From Zobellia uliginosa (GTDB taxonomy: Bacteria > Bacteroidota > Bacteroidia > Flavobacteriales > Flavobacteriaceae), in the NCBI RefSeq assembly GCF_900156625.1, contig NZ_FTOB01000006.1, forward strand, positions 124,001 through 188,000: a stretch of 64,000 nucleotides of DNA, written 5' to 3'. Each line of letters begins with the position of its first letter. Position 1 is the stretch's first letter. Below are positions 62,885-64,000 of the stretch, one piece after another. A program made the translations under genes and the position numbers. The notes beneath the pieces are model-generated. The model did no database searches, was not told the DNA's origin, and saw only the letters and a program-made list of their open reading frames with translations.

Positions 62885-64000
62885 CTAAGAACTACACGAC
62901 AACATGGAACAGCCCACTTTGTTTCTTGCCCAATCAGGGCGTTTGGCAAACCATTTTTCTTGTTCCGGTTGTTCGTCATAGGGCTTTTTCAAAAGTACGA
63001 ACAGTTCGTCGATCAAGGCATAATCTCCCTTATCGGCAGCATCTATGGCCAATTGTGCCATATAGTTACGCAACACGTATTTAGGGTTTACGGAGTTCAT
63101 TTTTTGCTTTCGTTCCGTATCGGACAGTTCTTCTTGGCCCAATCGATTCTGATAGGTGGCGAACCAGGTTTTCCATTTTTCAAGTACTTCACCGCTCACC
63201 TCGTCGGGCGTATAGAAGGCATCGCCCACCACTTCCATAAACGCGCCTGAATTCGTTTCTTGCTTTTTAAAATTGGCCAAATTCCGAAAGAACAAGGTCA
63301 TATCGGTTTCGGTTAGCTGTAGGTTTTCCTCCAAATCATCGAGCAAATGTAGATCAAGGTCATCCGCTTTATACAGTCCGATCTTAGATTTCATCATATC
63401 CCTATACTTTTGCCCGAACTTCGTCTTGAATCCTTCCAATACGGCTTCCAAAGGTGCGGCTTCCCCGATCAAGGGAAAAATCGCATTGGCCAATTGATAT
63501 AGGTTCCACAGGCCGATATTAGGTTGGTTCCCGTACCGGTATCGTTTATGTTGGCGGTCCGTGGTATTGGGTGTCCATCCATGGTCGTAACCTTCCAACC
63601 AGCCGTATGGGCCGTAGTCGATGGTCAATCCAAGAATAGATAGATTATCGGTATTCATCACGCCATGTACGAAGCCCACGCGTTGCCAGTGCACCAACAT
63701 CTCTAGGGTTGCATCTGCCACAGCCTGAAAAAATTGAACATAGCTTGCTTTGGAAGGCGCTCCCAATTCCGGAAAAAAGTGTTTAATGGTATAATCTACC
63801 AATGTTCCCATGGTAGCGGTATCCTCCCTTGCCGCAAAAATCTGATAGTTTCCAAAACGAAGAAAAGAAGGAGCAACCCGACAGACAACAGCCCCCTTCT
63901 CATAGGCCGAATTACCATTGTAAAGTATATCGCGAAGCACTTTGTCGCCCGACAAGGCCAATGACAGTGCTCGTGTTGTAGGTACCCCAAGGTGGTACAT
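62885..64000 (-). CDS. selO: SelO (YdiU) protein AMPylase, N-terminus cut off
   Basis: About 371 C-terminal residues of an approximately 520-residue pseudokinase-fold enzyme that transfers AMP to Ser/Thr/Tyr of proteins. The frame runs to the window edge, so the true start is outside; the first Met shown is internal. Seen features are GVPTTRALSLAL, VHGVMNTDNLSILGLTIDYGPYGWLE (catalytic and metal-binding Asp/Asn), NPKYVLRNYMAQLAI and the C-terminal CSMLSCSS, where the Cys three residues from the end takes the place of the selenocysteine of animal SelO. The aldo/keto reductase follows. Confidence 0.94.
   Translation of the reverse strand: MYHLGVPTTRALSLALSGDKVLRDILYNGNSAYEKGAVVCRVAPSFLRFGNYQIFAAREDTATMGTLVDYTIKHFFPELGAPSKASYVQFFQAVADATLEMLVHWQRVGFVHGVMNTDNLSILGLTIDYGPYGWLEGYDHGWTPNTTDRQHKRYRYGNQPNIGLWNLYQLANAIFPLIGEAAPLEAVLEGFKTKFGQKYRDMMKSKIGLYKADDLDLHLLDDLEENLQLTETDMTLFFRNLANFKKQETNSGAFMEVVGDAFYTPDEVSGEVLEKWKTWFATYQNRLGQEELSDTERKQKMNSVNPKYVLRNYMAQLAIDAADKGDYALIDELFVLLKKPYDEQPEQEKWFAKRPDWARNKVGCSMLSCSS

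Overview
The window reads as a stretch of chromosome from a marine-type member of the Bacteroidota, most likely family Flavobacteriaceae. The grounds are a TonB-dependent receptor with a carboxypeptidase-like N-terminal domain paired with a DUF4249 lipoprotein, the rpmB-rpmG-DUF4295 ribosomal block, BshC of the bacillithiol pathway, several families of unknown function typical of this phylum, and promoter -7 boxes of the form TAnnTTTG. I found no rRNA, tRNA, CRISPR array, insertion sequence or prophage. Gene order is compact and mostly housekeeping, with small accessory inserts.

Layout. 1-5 kb: a truncated TPR signalling protein, divergent from three small lipoproteins, a small beta-barrel, a DUF922 putative zinc protease and an OsmC protein. 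5-9 kb: a five-LysM/periplasmic-binding-fold protein directly downstream of guaA. 9-13 kb: TonB receptor plus DUF4249 lipoprotein. 13-21 kb: a PNPOx-like flavoprotein, bshC, a large M14 peptidase, an NAPE-PLD-like metallo-hydrolase, a DUF4337 membrane protein, a GNAT enzyme and a beta-propeller-like lipoprotein. 21-24 kb: an arsenic operon (ArsR, DUF6428, ArsC, Acr3) with the same operator-like element before and after arsR. 24-26.5 kb: a K+/H+ antiporter and two small membrane or secreted proteins.

26.5-30 kb is a sugar-acid cluster: SMP-30-type lactonase, GntP permease and a D-galactonate dehydratase, so lactone hydrolysis, uptake and dehydration are encoded together. 30-41 kb holds the conserved block rimO, ftsY, DUF4295, rpmG, rpmB, cinA, an Hpt protein, an FAH hydrolase, a DnaQ-like exonuclease, an undescribed outer-membrane protein, a 2-oxo acid dehydrogenase E2 and recR. 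A serine-hydrolase lipoprotein is inserted on the opposite strand between rimO and ftsY.

41-49 kb: a sodium symporter, a CoA-binding protein, then a TetR/COQ9-like regulator, an ABC1 (COQ8/UbiB) kinase and a FabH paralogue in one line, followed by htpG. 49-56 kb: a cupin protein, myo-inositol oxygenase with a matching sodium symporter, a MOSC/DoxX pair, a small secreted protein, and an AraC regulator overlapping an AlkB-type dioxygenase. 56-64 kb: S1/P1 nuclease, penicillin-binding protein 1A, a HAD phosphatase, a DUF819 membrane protein, a frame-broken SHOCT-like gene, an aldo/keto reductase and a truncated SelO.

The points most worth a second look are the duplicated arsenic operator, the TetR/COQ9-ABC1-KASIII cluster in a menaquinone lineage, the undescribed CxC-barrel outer-membrane protein, the three frame breaks in the SHOCT-like gene, and the AraC-AlkB coupling. 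I did not find a system that is clearly new as a whole.
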